A DNA stretch of 64,000 bases from contig NZ_CP156084.1 of the NCBI RefSeq assembly GCF_040687965.1, positions 1 to 64,000 of the forward strand. The letters run 5' to 3'. This DNA comes from Methylocystis echinoides. GTDB taxonomy: Bacteria > Pseudomonadota > Alphaproteobacteria > Rhizobiales > Beijerinckiaceae. Made by a program: the position numbers and the translations under genes. Position 1 is the first letter of the stretch, and each line of letters opens with the position of its first letter. Under the pieces are notes generated by a model. That model was not told the DNA's origin. It did no database searches and saw only the letters and a program-made list of their open reading frames with translations. This document shows, in pieces, positions 9,223 through 18,145 of the stretch.

Positions 9223-9342
9223 TTATTGCCAAGCTTGCAATTGGGCGGATTCTGAAAAAATCTGCCTTAGGACGTCCCGGGAGGGGGAGGTGGTTTCCGC
9301 GGCGTCCTCAATATTGTTTCTCTGATTATAACAGGGCTGACC

Positions 9343-9807
9343 ATGGCAGAGGCTGCATCCCATTCTCCCATTCCCCCCGAAGCAATCCAAGAGGATGACG
9401 TCCGGACGTTGACGCGCGCCGATCTCGCCGAGGCGCTCCATCGTCGGACCGGCGTCGCTCGCGGAGAGGCCGCAAAATTGGTGGAGATGGTGTTGGACGA
9501 GATTTTCGAGGCCATCGTCTCCCGCGACGACGTCAAGCTCTCCTCCTTCGGCGCATTTCACGTTCGCGCCAAGCGCGAGCGGCAGGGACGCAATCCCAAG
9601 ACCGGCGAGGAAGCCAAAATCACCGCCCGCCTGGTCGTGACCTTCAGACCCTCCAATGTCCTGCGCGCCCGGGTCAACAACGGCGCGGACGACGCCCAGG
9701 GGAACGACGGAGTCAACGTCGGCGACGGCGAAGCGCCGGGTCTGCCGGCCTATGGGACGGCGCGCGGCGAGGAGACGGCGCGCGCCAATGCGAGCGTAGC
9801 GCGTTGA
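9343..9807 (+). CDS. ihfA: Integration host factor alpha subunit, with extended tails
   Basis: The DNA-bending alpha subunit of IHF, 154 residues. The HU/IHF core starts at [11 protein letters not shown] (about 22-32), contains V-K-L-S-S-F-G-A-F (about 64-72) and the DNA-inserting arm with R-N-P-K-T-G-E-E (proline intercalation, about 85-92), and ends near F-R-P-S-N-V-L-R. Typical IhfA is about 100 residues; here there is a ~20-residue N-terminal extension and a ~40-residue low-complexity acidic/Gly/Ala tail. Position after plsX-fabH matches other alphaproteobacteria and favours the alpha over the beta subunit. Confidence 0.9.
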   Translation: MAEAASHSPIPPEAIQEDDVRTLTRADLAEALHRRTGVARGEAAKLVEMVLDEIFEAIVSRDDVKLSSFGAFHVRAKRERQGRNPKTGEEAKITARLVVTFRPSNVLRARVNNGADDAQGNDGVNVGDGEAPGLPAYGTARGEETARANASVAR

Positions 9808-9850
9808 CCGCCTAGCGCCCTGCGCCGCCTCTTGACAAGGCAACGCAGCG

Positions 9851-11254
9851 ATGCGCCAAGCGCGCATGGCAAAATCCCGCTCCACTTTCGTCTGCCAGAA
9901 CTGCGGCGCGGTCGCGTCGCGCTGGCAGGGTCGCTGCGAAGCCTGTGGCGAGTGGAACAGCATCGTCGAGGAGAGCGATCCCGGCCCGACAGCGATCCGG
10001 GCCACGCGCGGCAGGCCCTTCGAACTCGAGGGGCTTGCGGGATCGGACCGGCCGGCGGCGCGGATCGTCACCGGCATCGACGAATTCGACCGCGTCACCG
10101 GCGGCGGCTTCGTGCCCGGGTCCGTGCTCTTGCTCGGCGGCGAGCCCGGCATCGGCAAGTCGACGCTGCTCATTCAGGCCTGCGCGGCGCTGGCGCGGCG
10201 CGGCGCGCGGGTGATCTATATTTCCGGCGAGGAGGCAGTGGCGCAGGTGCGGCTGCGCGCCGGCCGCCTCGATCTCGCCGACGCGCCCGTGGAGCTCGCC
10301 TCCGCGACCCAGGTCGAAGACATTCTCGCCACCTGCGCCACAGGCAAGCGCGCGACGCTGATCGTCATCGACTCCATCCAGACCATGCATACCGAGGTCG
10401 CCCCGTCGGCGCCGGGCACGGTGACGCAGGTGCGGGCGAGCGCCCAGGCCCTGCTGCGGCACGCCAAGACGAGCGGCTCGACGATCATTCTCGTCGGCCA
10501 TGTGACGAAGGACGGTCAGGTCGCGGGACCGCGCGTCGTCGAACACATGGTCGACGCGGTTTTGTCCTTCGAGGGCGACGCCGCCCATCACTTCCGCATG
10601 CTTCGGGCCTCCAAGAACCGCTTCGGCGCCACTGGCGAGATCGGGGTTTTCGAAATGACCGGCGGCGGCCTCGCCGAGGTCGCCAATCCCTCCGCCCTCT
10701 TCCTCGCCGGCCGCGACGCCTCGGCGCCGGGCGCCGCGGTCTTCGCCGGCATGGAGGGCCAGCGGCCGATGCTGATCGAGATTCAGGCGCTGGTCGCGCC
10801 GACCTCGCTCGGCACGCCGCGCCGCGCCGTCGTCGGTTTCGACCAGAACCGGCTATCGATGATCCTCGCCGTTCTCGAGGCCCATGGCGGGCTGAAGCTC
10901 GGCATGCACGACGTTTATCTCAATGTCGCGGGCGGCCTGCGCGCCGACGAACCGGCGGGCGACCTCGCCGCCGCCGCCGCGCTGGTCTCGTCTCTCACGG
11001 GGGCCGTGTTGCCGGCCGATCAGGCGTTTTTTGGCGAGATTGGGCTTTCCGGCGCCATCCGGCCCGTCATCCACGCCGGCATGCGTCTGCGCGAGGCGGC
11101 GAAGCTCGGCTTTCACCAGGCCGTGCTCGCGCAAGCGCAGCAGATCAACGAGGACGACCGGCGCGCCGGACTCACGCTGCGCCCCTGTGGCGACGTCGCT
11201 CAGCTCGTGGCGGCGATCGCCCAGACCGCGCCCCGAACGCGCGGCCAGGAATGA
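9851..11254 (+). CDS. radA: DNA repair protein RadA
   Basis: A 467-residue RecA-like helicase that promotes branch migration of recombination intermediates. An N-terminal zinc finger has cysteines at 15, 18, 29 and 32; Walker A G-E-P-G-I-G-K-S-T is at 98-105; the RadA signature K-N-R-F-G follows; the C-terminus is a Lon-protease-like domain (D-L-A-A-A-A-A-L-V-S-S region) without a proteolytic role. A second in-frame ATG five codons downstream (9866) could be the true start. It stands alone between ihfA and cvpA. Confidence 0.95.
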   Translation: MRQARMAKSRSTFVCQNCGAVASRWQGRCEACGEWNSIVEESDPGPTAIRATRGRPFELEGLAGSDRPAARIVTGIDEFDRVTGGGFVPGSVLLLGGEPGIGKSTLLIQACAALARRGARVIYISGEEAVAQVRLRAGRLDLADAPVELASATQVEDILATCATGKRATLIVIDSIQTMHTEVAPSAPGTVTQVRASAQALLRHAKTSGSTIILVGHVTKDGQVAGPRVVEHMVDAVLSFEGDAAHHFRMLRASKNRFGATGEIGVFEMTGGGLAEVANPSALFLAGRDASAPGAAVFAGMEGQRPMLIEIQALVAPTSLGTPRRAVVGFDQNRLSMILAVLEAHGGLKLGMHDVYLNVAGGLRADEPAGDLAAAAALVSSLTGAVLPADQAFFGEIGLSGAIRPVIHAGMRLREAAKLGFHQAVLAQAQQINEDDRRAGLTLRPCGDVAQLVAAIAQTAPRTRGQE

Positions 11255-11465
11255 GGCGATTTTAACCTTTTGTGCTTTCCGCAGGCGGCTGAGTTGCGCT
11301 AGAAGCATCCCGTCGCAACCGCCGGGGGACGCCCCGCCGCTTTGAAGTTCGGAGGCGACGGCGCTTTTCGTTTGGAGAATGCTGCGATGGGCGCGCGTCT
11401 CGTGCGCCGGCTTTCAGGCGTTTCCCATTATTCCGAGCGTCACGGCGACAAAGAAGAGGACTGCA

Positions 11466-12074
11466 ATGCCGTCATACCTTGATCTGGCAGTTATTACGAT
11501 CGTGCTGGTCTCGGGCATGCTCGCCCTGCTGCGCGGCTTCACGCGCGAAGTGCTGGCGATCCTGTCCTGGGTGGCGGCGGCAGCTGCGGCCTACTATCTC
11601 CACCCCATGGCCCTCCCCTATTTGAAGCCATACATCTCCAAAGACGAGATCGCGCTCGCGGCCTCGGTCGCGGTGGTGTTCTTCATCGCGCTGGTCGTCG
11701 TCTCGCTGTTCACGGTGAAGCTCTCGGACGTCATCCTCGATTCGAAGATCGGCGCGCTCGACCGCTCGCTGGGCTTCGTCTTCGGGGCGGTGCGGGGTCT
11801 GCTGCTCGCGGTGGTCGCCTTCGTGTTCTACGCCTGGCTCGTGCCCGACGCCAATCAACCCGAATGGGTGCGCAACGCCCGCGCCAAGCCGATCCTCGCC
11901 GCCGGCGGCGACAAGCTGCGCGAGATGCTGCCCGACGACGTCGACGCCATCATCGCCAAGATCAAGGCCAAGAAGGGCGGCCATCAGCCGGCCGAGGAAA
12001 CGCCGCCCTCGGAGGCCGAGCCGGAGAAAGCGGACGCTCCGGCCGACAAGGAGCCGGCGGGGGAAAAGCAGTAA
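11466..12074 (+). CDS. cvpA: CvpA-family membrane protein
   Basis: A 202-residue protein with four hydrophobic segments in the first ~125 residues (Y-L-D-L-A-V-I-T-I-V start, R-G-F-T-R-E loop between helices 1 and 2, then G-A-L-D-R-S-L-G-F-V-F-G-A-V-R-G before helix 4), the classical CvpA layout. The C-terminal ~50 residues form a Lys/Glu/Ala/Pro-rich cytoplasmic tail. CvpA proteins are linked to colicin V production and envelope homeostasis and often lie directly before purF, as here. The start at 11466 follows an AAGAAGAGGA ribosome site; the upstream open frame is not needed. Confidence 0.88.
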   Translation: MPSYLDLAVITIVLVSGMLALLRGFTREVLAILSWVAAAAAAYYLHPMALPYLKPYISKDEIALAASVAVVFFIALVVVSLFTVKLSDVILDSKIGALDRSLGFVFGAVRGLLLAVVAFVFYAWLVPDANQPEWVRNARAKPILAAGGDKLREMLPDDVDAIIAKIKAKKGGHQPAEETPPSEAEPEKADAPADKEPAGEKQ

Positions 12075-12159
12075 GCGCGACGCGGCGGCCGCTTGCGATT
12101 GGCCGGGACCAGAGGCAAAGTTGACGCTTAGGGCGACCGCCAGGCATGGGAGACGACGG

Positions 12160-13650
12160 ATGACCGAATCGACGCATCATCAACCCCTTCCCAGCCGGTT
12201 GGAGACCACCGACGACCTCGACGGCGACACGCTGCGCGAATATTGCGGCGTGTTCGGCGTCTTCGACCTGCCGGACGCCGCCGCGATCACGGCGCTCGGC
12301 CTGCACGCGCTTCAGCATCGCGGCCAGGAGGCCGCGGGCATTGTCAGCTTCGACGCCGGGCGCTTCCATGGCGAGCGCCGGATCGGCCTCGTCGGCGATC
12401 ACTTCTCCAAGGAAAGCACCATCAAGCGCCTGCCCGGTTCGGCGGCGATCGGCCATGTGCGCTATGCGACGACCGGCGAGACCATGCTGCGTAACGTGCA
12501 GCCGCTCTTCGCCGAATTGAACACCGGCGGCTTCGCCGTCGCCCATAACGGCAATCTCACCAACGCCCAGGCGCTGCGCCGCGACCTCATCAAGGAGGGC
12601 GCGATCTTCCAGTCGACATCCGACACGGAGGTCCTTCTCCATCTCGTGGCGCGAAGCCGCAAGCCGCAGCTCATCGACCGCTTCATCGAGGCGCTGCGCT
12701 GCATCGAGGGCGCCTATTCGCTGGTTGCGCTCACCAACAAAAAGCTGATTGGCGCGCGCGACCCGCTCGGCATTCGCCCTCTCGTCATCGGCGAACTCGA
12801 CGGCAAATTCATCCTCGCCTCGGAGACCTGCGCGCTCGACATCATTGGCGCGCGCTTCGTCCGCGACGTGAAGAACGGCGAGATCGTCGTCATTTCCGAC
12901 ACCGGGCTCGAAAGCCTCGAGCCCTTCCCGCCGCAGCCGATGCGCCCCTGCATCTTCGAATATATTTACTTCGCCCGGCCGGATTCCGTCGTGCACGGCC
13001 GCCCGGTTTATGAGGTGCGCAAAGCCATGGGGCGCGAACTTGCGCGCGAACAGGCGATCGCCGCCGACGTCGTCGTGCCGGTGCCGGATTCCGGCGTGCC
13101 GGCGGCGCTCGGCTATTCGCAGCAGTCGGGCGTTCCTTTCGAACTCGGCATCATCCGCAACCATTATGTCGGCCGCACCTTCATCCAGCCGACGCAGTCG
13201 GTGCGCGAGGTCGGCGTGCGCATGAAGCACAGCGCCAACCGCTGCGTCGTGGAAGGCAAGCGCGTCATTCTGATCGACGACTCGATCGTGCGCGGGACGA
13301 CTTCGGTCAAGATCGTGCAGATGATGCGCGACGCCGGCGCGACGGAGGTTCACTTCCTCATCTCCTCGCCGCCCATCACGCATCCGGACTATTACGGCAT
13401 CGACACGCCGCAGAAGGAGAAGCTCCTCGCCGCGACCCATTCGCTCGAGGAGATGCGCGCCTATATCGGCTGCGATTCGCTCGCCTTCCTCTCTGTCGAC
13501 GGCATCTATCGCGCGATGGGCTATCCTGGACGCGACAACGCCCGCCCGCAATTCACCGACCACTGCTTCACCGGCGACTATCCGACCTCGCTCACCGACC
13601 TCGTGGAAGAGAACCGCGCGCAGCTTTCGTTGCTGGCGGAGGCGAGCTGA
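12160..13650 (+). CDS. purF: Amidophosphoribosyltransferase
   Basis: A 496-residue enzyme catalysing the first committed step of purine synthesis (PRPP + glutamine to phosphoribosylamine). A propeptide precedes the N-terminal-nucleophile cysteine in R-E-Y-C-G-V-F-G (C29), so self-cleavage of the leader is expected, as in the Bacillus-type enzymes. The glutaminase half contains G-H-V-R-Y-A-T-T-G and H-N-G-N-L-T-N; the PRPP loop V-I-L-I-D-D-S-I-V-R-G-T-T is in the C-terminal half. ATG at 12160 chosen over an upstream TTG. Adjacent to cvpA as in many proteobacteria. Confidence 0.95.
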   Translation: MTESTHHQPLPSRLETTDDLDGDTLREYCGVFGVFDLPDAAAITALGLHALQHRGQEAAGIVSFDAGRFHGERRIGLVGDHFSKESTIKRLPGSAAIGHVRYATTGETMLRNVQPLFAELNTGGFAVAHNGNLTNAQALRRDLIKEGAIFQSTSDTEVLLHLVARSRKPQLIDRFIEALRCIEGAYSLVALTNKKLIGARDPLGIRPLVIGELDGKFILASETCALDIIGARFVRDVKNGEIVVISDTGLESLEPFPPQPMRPCIFEYIYFARPDSVVHGRPVYEVRKAMGRELAREQAIAADVVVPVPDSGVPAALGYSQQSGVPFELGIIRNHYVGRTFIQPTQSVREVGVRMKHSANRCVVEGKRVILIDDSIVRGTTSVKIVQMMRDAGATEVHFLISSPPITHPDYYGIDTPQKEKLLAATHSLEEMRAYIGCDSLAFLSVDGIYRAMGYPGRDNARPQFTDHCFTGDYPTSLTDLVEENRAQLSLLAEAS

Positions 13651-13740
13651 TCGGCGTTTCTAACGGGGTGTCGCGCATGCTTCGCGCACTTCCCTGACTT
13701 TTTCAGATAGATTTTTCCCGCTTTTGCTTTTGAGGAAACG

Positions 13741-14400
13741 ATGGCGCTGAAGAAAGGCTATGGGCTCCTGATCGGCGCCAAGAAGAATTATTATCGCGAC
13801 CCGCCCGACAACTTCGGGCGCTACTATCATGGCAATCTCGTCATCAGCGCGCCGGCGGGCGATTACCATTGCGCCATCGACGTCGACCCCAAGATGATGC
13901 CAGACGGCATTCAATGGCGAATCGTCAAAATAAGGCCCGCTGACTTCGCCCCGATCAAGGCGCTGACAAATGGCTGGCGCCTCGTTCCCTCGACGGCGAC
14001 GTCAGGCGCGCTGGATTACATCAGGTCGAGCGTCCTGCATCCGCCCATCCTCATCTGGAACGTCCGCTACGACAGCTGGCTGTCCCGCTTTCTGGAGTTC
14101 ATCCGCTGGAATCCGCCCTGGAACAATGGCACTGGCGTCCAGGCCCTGACCGACCTTGAAAGCGTCATCGCGAAAGGCGTGCGCTTCTACATTTTCGGCG
14201 AACCTTTCAACGTGGGCCTCGGCGTCCACAACATCCATCAAAACCAGGGCGATCCGATCGGCGGCGGCCACGACAAGGAGAACGCCATCTGGCAAGACGG
14301 CGGAACGGTCGTCGAGACGGCGGAGGGCGAGTTTTTCGCCTTTCTGAACAAGTTCAAGACGCAGTCTTTCAAGACCGATGACCAGGGGCGCCCGGCGTAG
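13741..14400 (+). CDS. YukJ-like (DUF2278) protein
   Basis: A 219-residue protein matching the YukJ/DUF2278 pattern: N-terminal Y-G-L-L-I-G-A-K-K, a Y-H-G-N-L-V-I-S segment, and the most conserved region G-L-G-V-H-N-I-H-Q-N-Q-G-D followed by the C-terminal N-A-I-W-Q-D-G-G. The histidines and glutamine-asparagine cluster look like a catalytic or metal site, but no activity is established for the family as far as I know. A GAGG ribosome site precedes the ATG. It stands between purF and an SDR gene on the same strand, with no close operon partner. Confidence 0.75.
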   Translation: MALKKGYGLLIGAKKNYYRDPPDNFGRYYHGNLVISAPAGDYHCAIDVDPKMMPDGIQWRIVKIRPADFAPIKALTNGWRLVPSTATSGALDYIRSSVLHPPILIWNVRYDSWLSRFLEFIRWNPPWNNGTGVQALTDLESVIAKGVRFYIFGEPFNVGLGVHNIHQNQGDPIGGGHDKENAIWQDGGTVVETAEGEFFAFLNKFKTQSFKTDDQGRPA

Positions 14401-14495
14401 TCATCCTATTTGGTCGACGTTGTTGGTGACGCGACGCCCCCCGGCGCGTTATGACGTCGCTTAACAACGCAATTGAGACCCGCAGGCTTTCGAAC

Positions 14496-15230
14496 ATGTC
14501 CTCAGCCGACCGCATCGCCCTCGTCACAGGCGCTTCGCGCGGCATTGGCCGCGCCATAGCCCTCGAACTTGCGCGCGACGGCGTCCATGTCGTCGCGCTG
14601 GCGCGCACGCAAGGGGCGCTGGAGGAGCTCGACGACGAGATCAGGGCGCTCGGCGCGGAGGCGACGCTCGTGCCCTGCGACGTCGCCGATTTCGACGCCC
14701 TCGACCGGCTCGGCGCGGCGATCTTCCAGCGCTGGGGCAAGCTCGACGTCTTCGTCGGCAACGCTGGCGTGCTCGGGCCGTTGTCGCCCCTCGCCCATGT
14801 CGACGTGAAAGACTGGAACCGCGTGATGGCGGTCAATGTCACCGCCAATTGGCGGCTCATCCGCTCGCTCGATCCGCTGCTGCGCGCCTCGGGCGCCGGG
14901 CGCGTCGTCTTCGTTACGTCGAGCGCCGCCTATAAGGCGCAGCCCTATTGGGGAACGTACGCGGCCTCGAAGGCGGCGCTGGAGGCGATGGCGCGCACTT
15001 ATGCGGCGGAGACGCGCGACACGGGCGTCACGGTCATGATCGCCAATCCGGGGCGGATGCGCACCCGCATGCGCGCCCAGGCCATGCCGGGCGAGAATCC
15101 GGCCACCGTGCCGGCGCCCGAGGACTTTGCAAAGAAATGCCTTCCGCTGCTCAAGCCGGAGTGGCGCGAGAGTGGAAGGCTTTATGATTTCCCCAACGAC
15201 CGGCTGATGGATTTTCATCAGCCGGCGTAA
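14496..15230 (+). CDS. Short-chain dehydrogenase/reductase
   Basis: A 244-residue classical SDR. The Rossmann motif T-G-A-S-R-G-I-G-R lies near the N-terminus, G-N-A-G-V (in place of N-N-A-G) follows, and the catalytic S...Y-x-x-x-K is S-S-A-A-Y-K...Y-A-A-S-K. Catalyses NAD(P)-dependent oxidoreduction; the substrate cannot be predicted, although the context does not suggest fatty-acid synthesis. The start at 14496 has a GCAGG motif upstream; an alternative ATG at 14451 would add 15 residues. Confidence 0.85.
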   Translation: MSSADRIALVTGASRGIGRAIALELARDGVHVVALARTQGALEELDDEIRALGAEATLVPCDVADFDALDRLGAAIFQRWGKLDVFVGNAGVLGPLSPLAHVDVKDWNRVMAVNVTANWRLIRSLDPLLRASGAGRVVFVTSSAAYKAQPYWGTYAASKAALEAMARTYAAETRDTGVTVMIANPGRMRTRMRAQAMPGENPATVPAPEDFAKKCLPLLKPEWRESGRLYDFPNDRLMDFHQPA

Positions 15231-15233
15231 CCG

Positions 15234-15254
15234 GCGCGGGGGCGAGCCCCGCGC
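15234..15254. terminator. GC-rich hairpin between convergent genes
   Basis: GCGCGGGG, five-base loop, CCCCGCGC forms an 8-bp stem in the 33-bp gap between the converging SDR and DUF992 genes. No T-run; a bidirectional end signal is the likely role. Confidence 0.5.
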
Positions 15255-15263
15255 GGGAACCCG

Positions 15264-15800
15264 TTAGTGATGATGGCGGCGGTGCTTCTTGACGACCGGC
15301 GGCGGCGGGGGCGGCGGCGGAACATAAGTCAGCGTCAGGCTCTCGACGCCGGCGTTCCAGCCAAGGCCCGCGCCCGCCTCGATATTGAACGGCTGCAGCG
15401 AGATGGTGTTGTTAGAGCCGCCAACCAGAATGGCGCCGCCGCCGCCCACGCCGATCTTCGCCGAGACGCCCGGACCCATGTAATTGCCCGCGAGGGCGCC
15501 GGGGCCGACCTGGCCCGTCGCGGCGATGACGCCCCAGGCCAGTTCGCCCTGGCCGTTGATCGAGATATTGGGGCCGACCTTGGTCAGCGTGCCGGTGTAA
15601 TGGGCCGGCGTGGCGCCTTCGGCGTCATCGCTATAGTTGCAGTCGATCTGCTGATTCTCCACGAGAACGCTCAGGCCGTTGCCGAGCAGCCGGCACTGCA
15701 GCGTGCCGATCCGGTCGCCGGCGAACGCGGACGCAGGGACCATGAGCGCCAAGACGACGGCGCCGCCCAATAGGCGTCCCAGCTTGAAACGGGTGGACAT
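15264..15800 (-). CDS. DUF992 secreted protein
   Basis: A 178-residue exported protein. A signal peptide (about 1-27, ending A-S-A-F-A-G) precedes the DUF992 domain with G-T-L-Q-C-R-L (first conserved cysteine), I-D-C-N-Y (second cysteine) and a glycine-rich barrel-like region. The C-terminus is unusual: eight consecutive prolines then V-V-K-K-H-R-R-H-H-H, a basic histidine tail that could bind metal, wall or polyanion. DUF992 proteins are mainly from Rhizobiales; function unknown. Confidence 0.8.
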   Translation of the reverse strand: MSTRFKLGRLLGGAVVLALMVPASAFAGDRIGTLQCRLLGNGLSVLVENQQIDCNYSDDAEGATPAHYTGTLTKVGPNISINGQGELAWGVIAATGQVGPGALAGNYMGPGVSAKIGVGGGGAILVGGSNNTISLQPFNIEAGAGLGWNAGVESLTLTYVPPPPPPPPVVKKHRRHHH

Positions 15801-16083
15801 TGAAAACTCCTCCTCTTTCTTCCTTTGGGGCGCGAAAGCCCCTTAGAGCGATCGCAATCTGCGAGAGACGCGCCGCACAGGACACGCTTATAAAGCATCA
15901 AACGCGGTCGCTACAGTAGGTAGCGCCCAGCGAACGGCGAGGGCGTGCGGCAGCGCACGCGGCCCTGTGCAAAGCTCGGCGGCTTCGCTATTTCCGCGAC
16001 CTTGCAGAGCGGCCGCCAATAACCGATCTTGTGAGGGCGGCTCGCATTTGATGCGACGCCTTGACGCGGGAGAAATGAAACGA

Positions 16084-16926
16084 ATGAGCGCGAAGCTTCC
16101 GGTGTTGTATCAGCCGGGCCTCTCGGGCTCGGATATGGAATCGCTCAGGACCGCCGTCGCCGCGCTCGAGCGCCAGAGCTTTGCCGGCCGAATTGCGCGG
16201 CTCGCGGGACGAAAGGTCGGGATCGTCGGCCAGTCGCTGCCGCCGGAAGTTCATCAGGCGGCGCTGAACGCCGCGCAGCGCGCCCTCACTGTTGCGCTCA
16301 ATGTGGCGCTCTCGAGTCTGGAGGGCGCGCCGAGGGGCGACACGACTCGTTTCCACCGCCGTCTCGCAGCCTTCGCCGGCGGCGTCGGCGGCGCCGTCGG
16401 ACTTGCCGGCCTGCCGATCGAGCTTCCGCTGTCCACGACGATCATGTTGCGCTCGATCGCCGACATCGCCCGCAACGAAGGCGAGAATCTGCGGGAGCCT
16501 GAGACGGGTCTCGCCTGTCTCGAAGTCTTCGCGCTTGGCGGACAAGAGGACGAGAACATTCTCGAGGGGGGCTATCTCGCGATCCGCGGGCTGCTCGCGA
16601 AATCGGTCAGCGATGCGGCGCGTTATGTCGCCGCGCGCGGCATGGTTCACGACAGCGCGCCCGCGCTGGTGCGGCTTCTGAGCCAGGTCTCCTCGCGCTT
16701 CGGCGTGGTCGTCTCCCAGAAGGCGGCGGCTCAGGCGGCTCCGGTCCTCGGCGCGATCAGCGGCGCGGCGATCAATCTCGCCTTCACCGAACATTTCCAG
16801 ACGCTGGCGCGCGGACATTTCACCATGCGCCGGCTGGAGCGGCTCTATGATCCGGCGATGGTGCGCGCCGAATATGCCCGCATCGCCCGTGAGGAGGGCT
16901 ATTGGGAGGCGCCGGCGGGCGCCTGA
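16084..16926 (+). CDS. EcsC-family protein
   Basis: A 280-residue protein with the EcsC-family layout: a helical N-terminal region, a glycine-rich hydrophobic hairpin F-A-G-G-V-G-G-A-V-G-L-A-G-L-P-I-E-L-P at about 98-116, R-S-I-A-D-I-A motif, and a second hydrophobic stretch near A-P-V-L-G-A-I-S-G-A-A-I-N. EcsC was named from a Bacillus transporter operon, but most homologues stand alone and their role is unknown. I place the start at the ATG preceded by CGGGAG; upstream in-frame ATGs at 16051 and 16075 are alternatives. Its 3' end overlaps the convergent AlgX-like gene by 28 bp. Confidence 0.7.
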   Translation: MSAKLPVLYQPGLSGSDMESLRTAVAALERQSFAGRIARLAGRKVGIVGQSLPPEVHQAALNAAQRALTVALNVALSSLEGAPRGDTTRFHRRLAAFAGGVGGAVGLAGLPIELPLSTTIMLRSIADIARNEGENLREPETGLACLEVFALGGQEDENILEGGYLAIRGLLAKSVSDAARYVAARGMVHDSAPALVRLLSQVSSRFGVVVSQKAAAQAAPVLGAISGAAINLAFTEHFQTLARGHFTMRRLERLYDPAMVRAEYARIAREEGYWEAPAGA

Positions 16927-18143
16927 GTTTTCGCGGCGGCCAGAAGATCGGGAACCTGCCCCATTTCGCCGATGACCGCCTCGTTCTCTTCCAGGAGAAC
17001 GACGTCCCCCCACGCCAAACCCCGCCTGAACGCCTCGTCGGTCTCGACGGCTTCGCCCATTGGGCGGCTGAAATCGTCGGCGTGCGCCGCAAGCCGCCTC
17101 CAGCGCCGCGACTCTCCTGGCCGCGCTCCCTTCATGTAATGCCAGTAATCGACACGCGCCGCACAGGACGCCTCGGTCAGATTTGCAAGGACCTCGATGA
17201 GAAAGCTGCCGCCCACCGCGAAGATCTGCGGCGGCTTTTCGCAGACCCCCGCGCTTCGGCCCACGACGGACGCCGACGGATAGCGCCAGTCCCACCAGAG
17301 CAGATTGAGCAGCCGGAGCAGATCGATGTCGGCTCCGACGGGCTCCTGGCGCGTTCCCCACGCGAAGTCATAGGCAGGAAGCGCGGCGGTTTCTCCGTCG
17401 TTCAAACGCCGCGTCAGCTCCCGCGTCGCGATCGCCGCGCCGAGCACATTCCAATGCGTGCCGCCGGGCGGGAAGAGTTCGATCGCATAATCCGGCGCCG
17501 CCGCCGCAAGAAGCGCCACGCCGTCGACATAAGCGACTCCGTGCGCCGCGAGCGCGGCGCGGTATGGTGCGAGCTTGTCCGTCGTGCCGCGCAAGAGCGA
17601 AGGACAAACGAAGGTGTCGGGCAGGTAACGACGATACGCCGCCGCCTTCGACGGGGAAATCAGATAGACAAAACCCTTGCCGCTCGCCCTGACCGCGTCC
17701 TGCGTCTCGCGCAGCCGCGCCGCCCAGGCGTCGACGGCCCCTGGATCGGGCGCGGCGCCGCGCGCGCAGAACTCATCGATGTAATAGGTCTCGAACAGGC
17801 GCCGCTCTCGCCCGATCGTGATGCCAGGCGCGCCTGAGACGCCGAGCGCTGAATAGAGAAACTGGTTTCTGACTCTGACCGCCAAGGGAAAGACCGGCTG
17901 CAATTGCCCGACATTGGACGAGACGGCCTTCTGGGTCTCGCCAGACAGGAAGGCCTCGACGCTCCAGGGCGCGGGCTTCGGCGGCGCGACGCCCCATAGG
18001 GGCTCGGAACTTCTGATCCGCAGCTTCGGCCAATCCGTGGAAACGAGGAAGTTCCAGATATTGACGAGGAGCAGCGCGAGGAGCGCGGCCGCGCAGGCGA
18101 AAATCGGCAGCCGCTGGAGGAGGAGAAGGCGCGCGCGCGTCAT
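16899..18143 (-). CDS. AlgX/AlgJ-like SGNH O-acetyltransferase partner
   Basis: A 414-residue membrane-anchored periplasmic protein. One N-terminal transmembrane segment (about 11-33) leads into an SGNH-hydrolase-like domain; the motif G-G-T-H-W-N (about 226-231) carries the expected histidine and a later G-G-S-F motif gives the serine. In alginate and related systems such proteins move acetyl groups, supplied by an MBOAT protein, to the polysaccharide in the periplasm. It lies 2 bp after the MBOAT gene on the same strand, which makes the pairing convincing. No polymer synthase is nearby, so the acceptor is unknown. Confidence 0.8.
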   Translation of the reverse strand: MTRARLLLLQRLPIFACAAALLALLLVNIWNFLVSTDWPKLRIRSSEPLWGVAPPKPAPWSVEAFLSGETQKAVSSNVGQLQPVFPLAVRVRNQFLYSALGVSGAPGITIGRERRLFETYYIDEFCARGAAPDPGAVDAWAARLRETQDAVRASGKGFVYLISPSKAAAYRRYLPDTFVCPSLLRGTTDKLAPYRAALAAHGVAYVDGVALLAAAAPDYAIELFPPGGTHWNVLGAAIATRELTRRLNDGETAALPAYDFAWGTRQEPVGADIDLLRLLNLLWWDWRYPSASVVGRSAGVCEKPPQIFAVGGSFLIEVLANLTEASCAARVDYWHYMKGARPGESRRWRRLAAHADDFSRPMGEAVETDEAFRRGLAWGDVVLLEENEAVIGEMGQVPDLLAAAKTQAPAGASQ

Positions 18144-18145
18144 GC

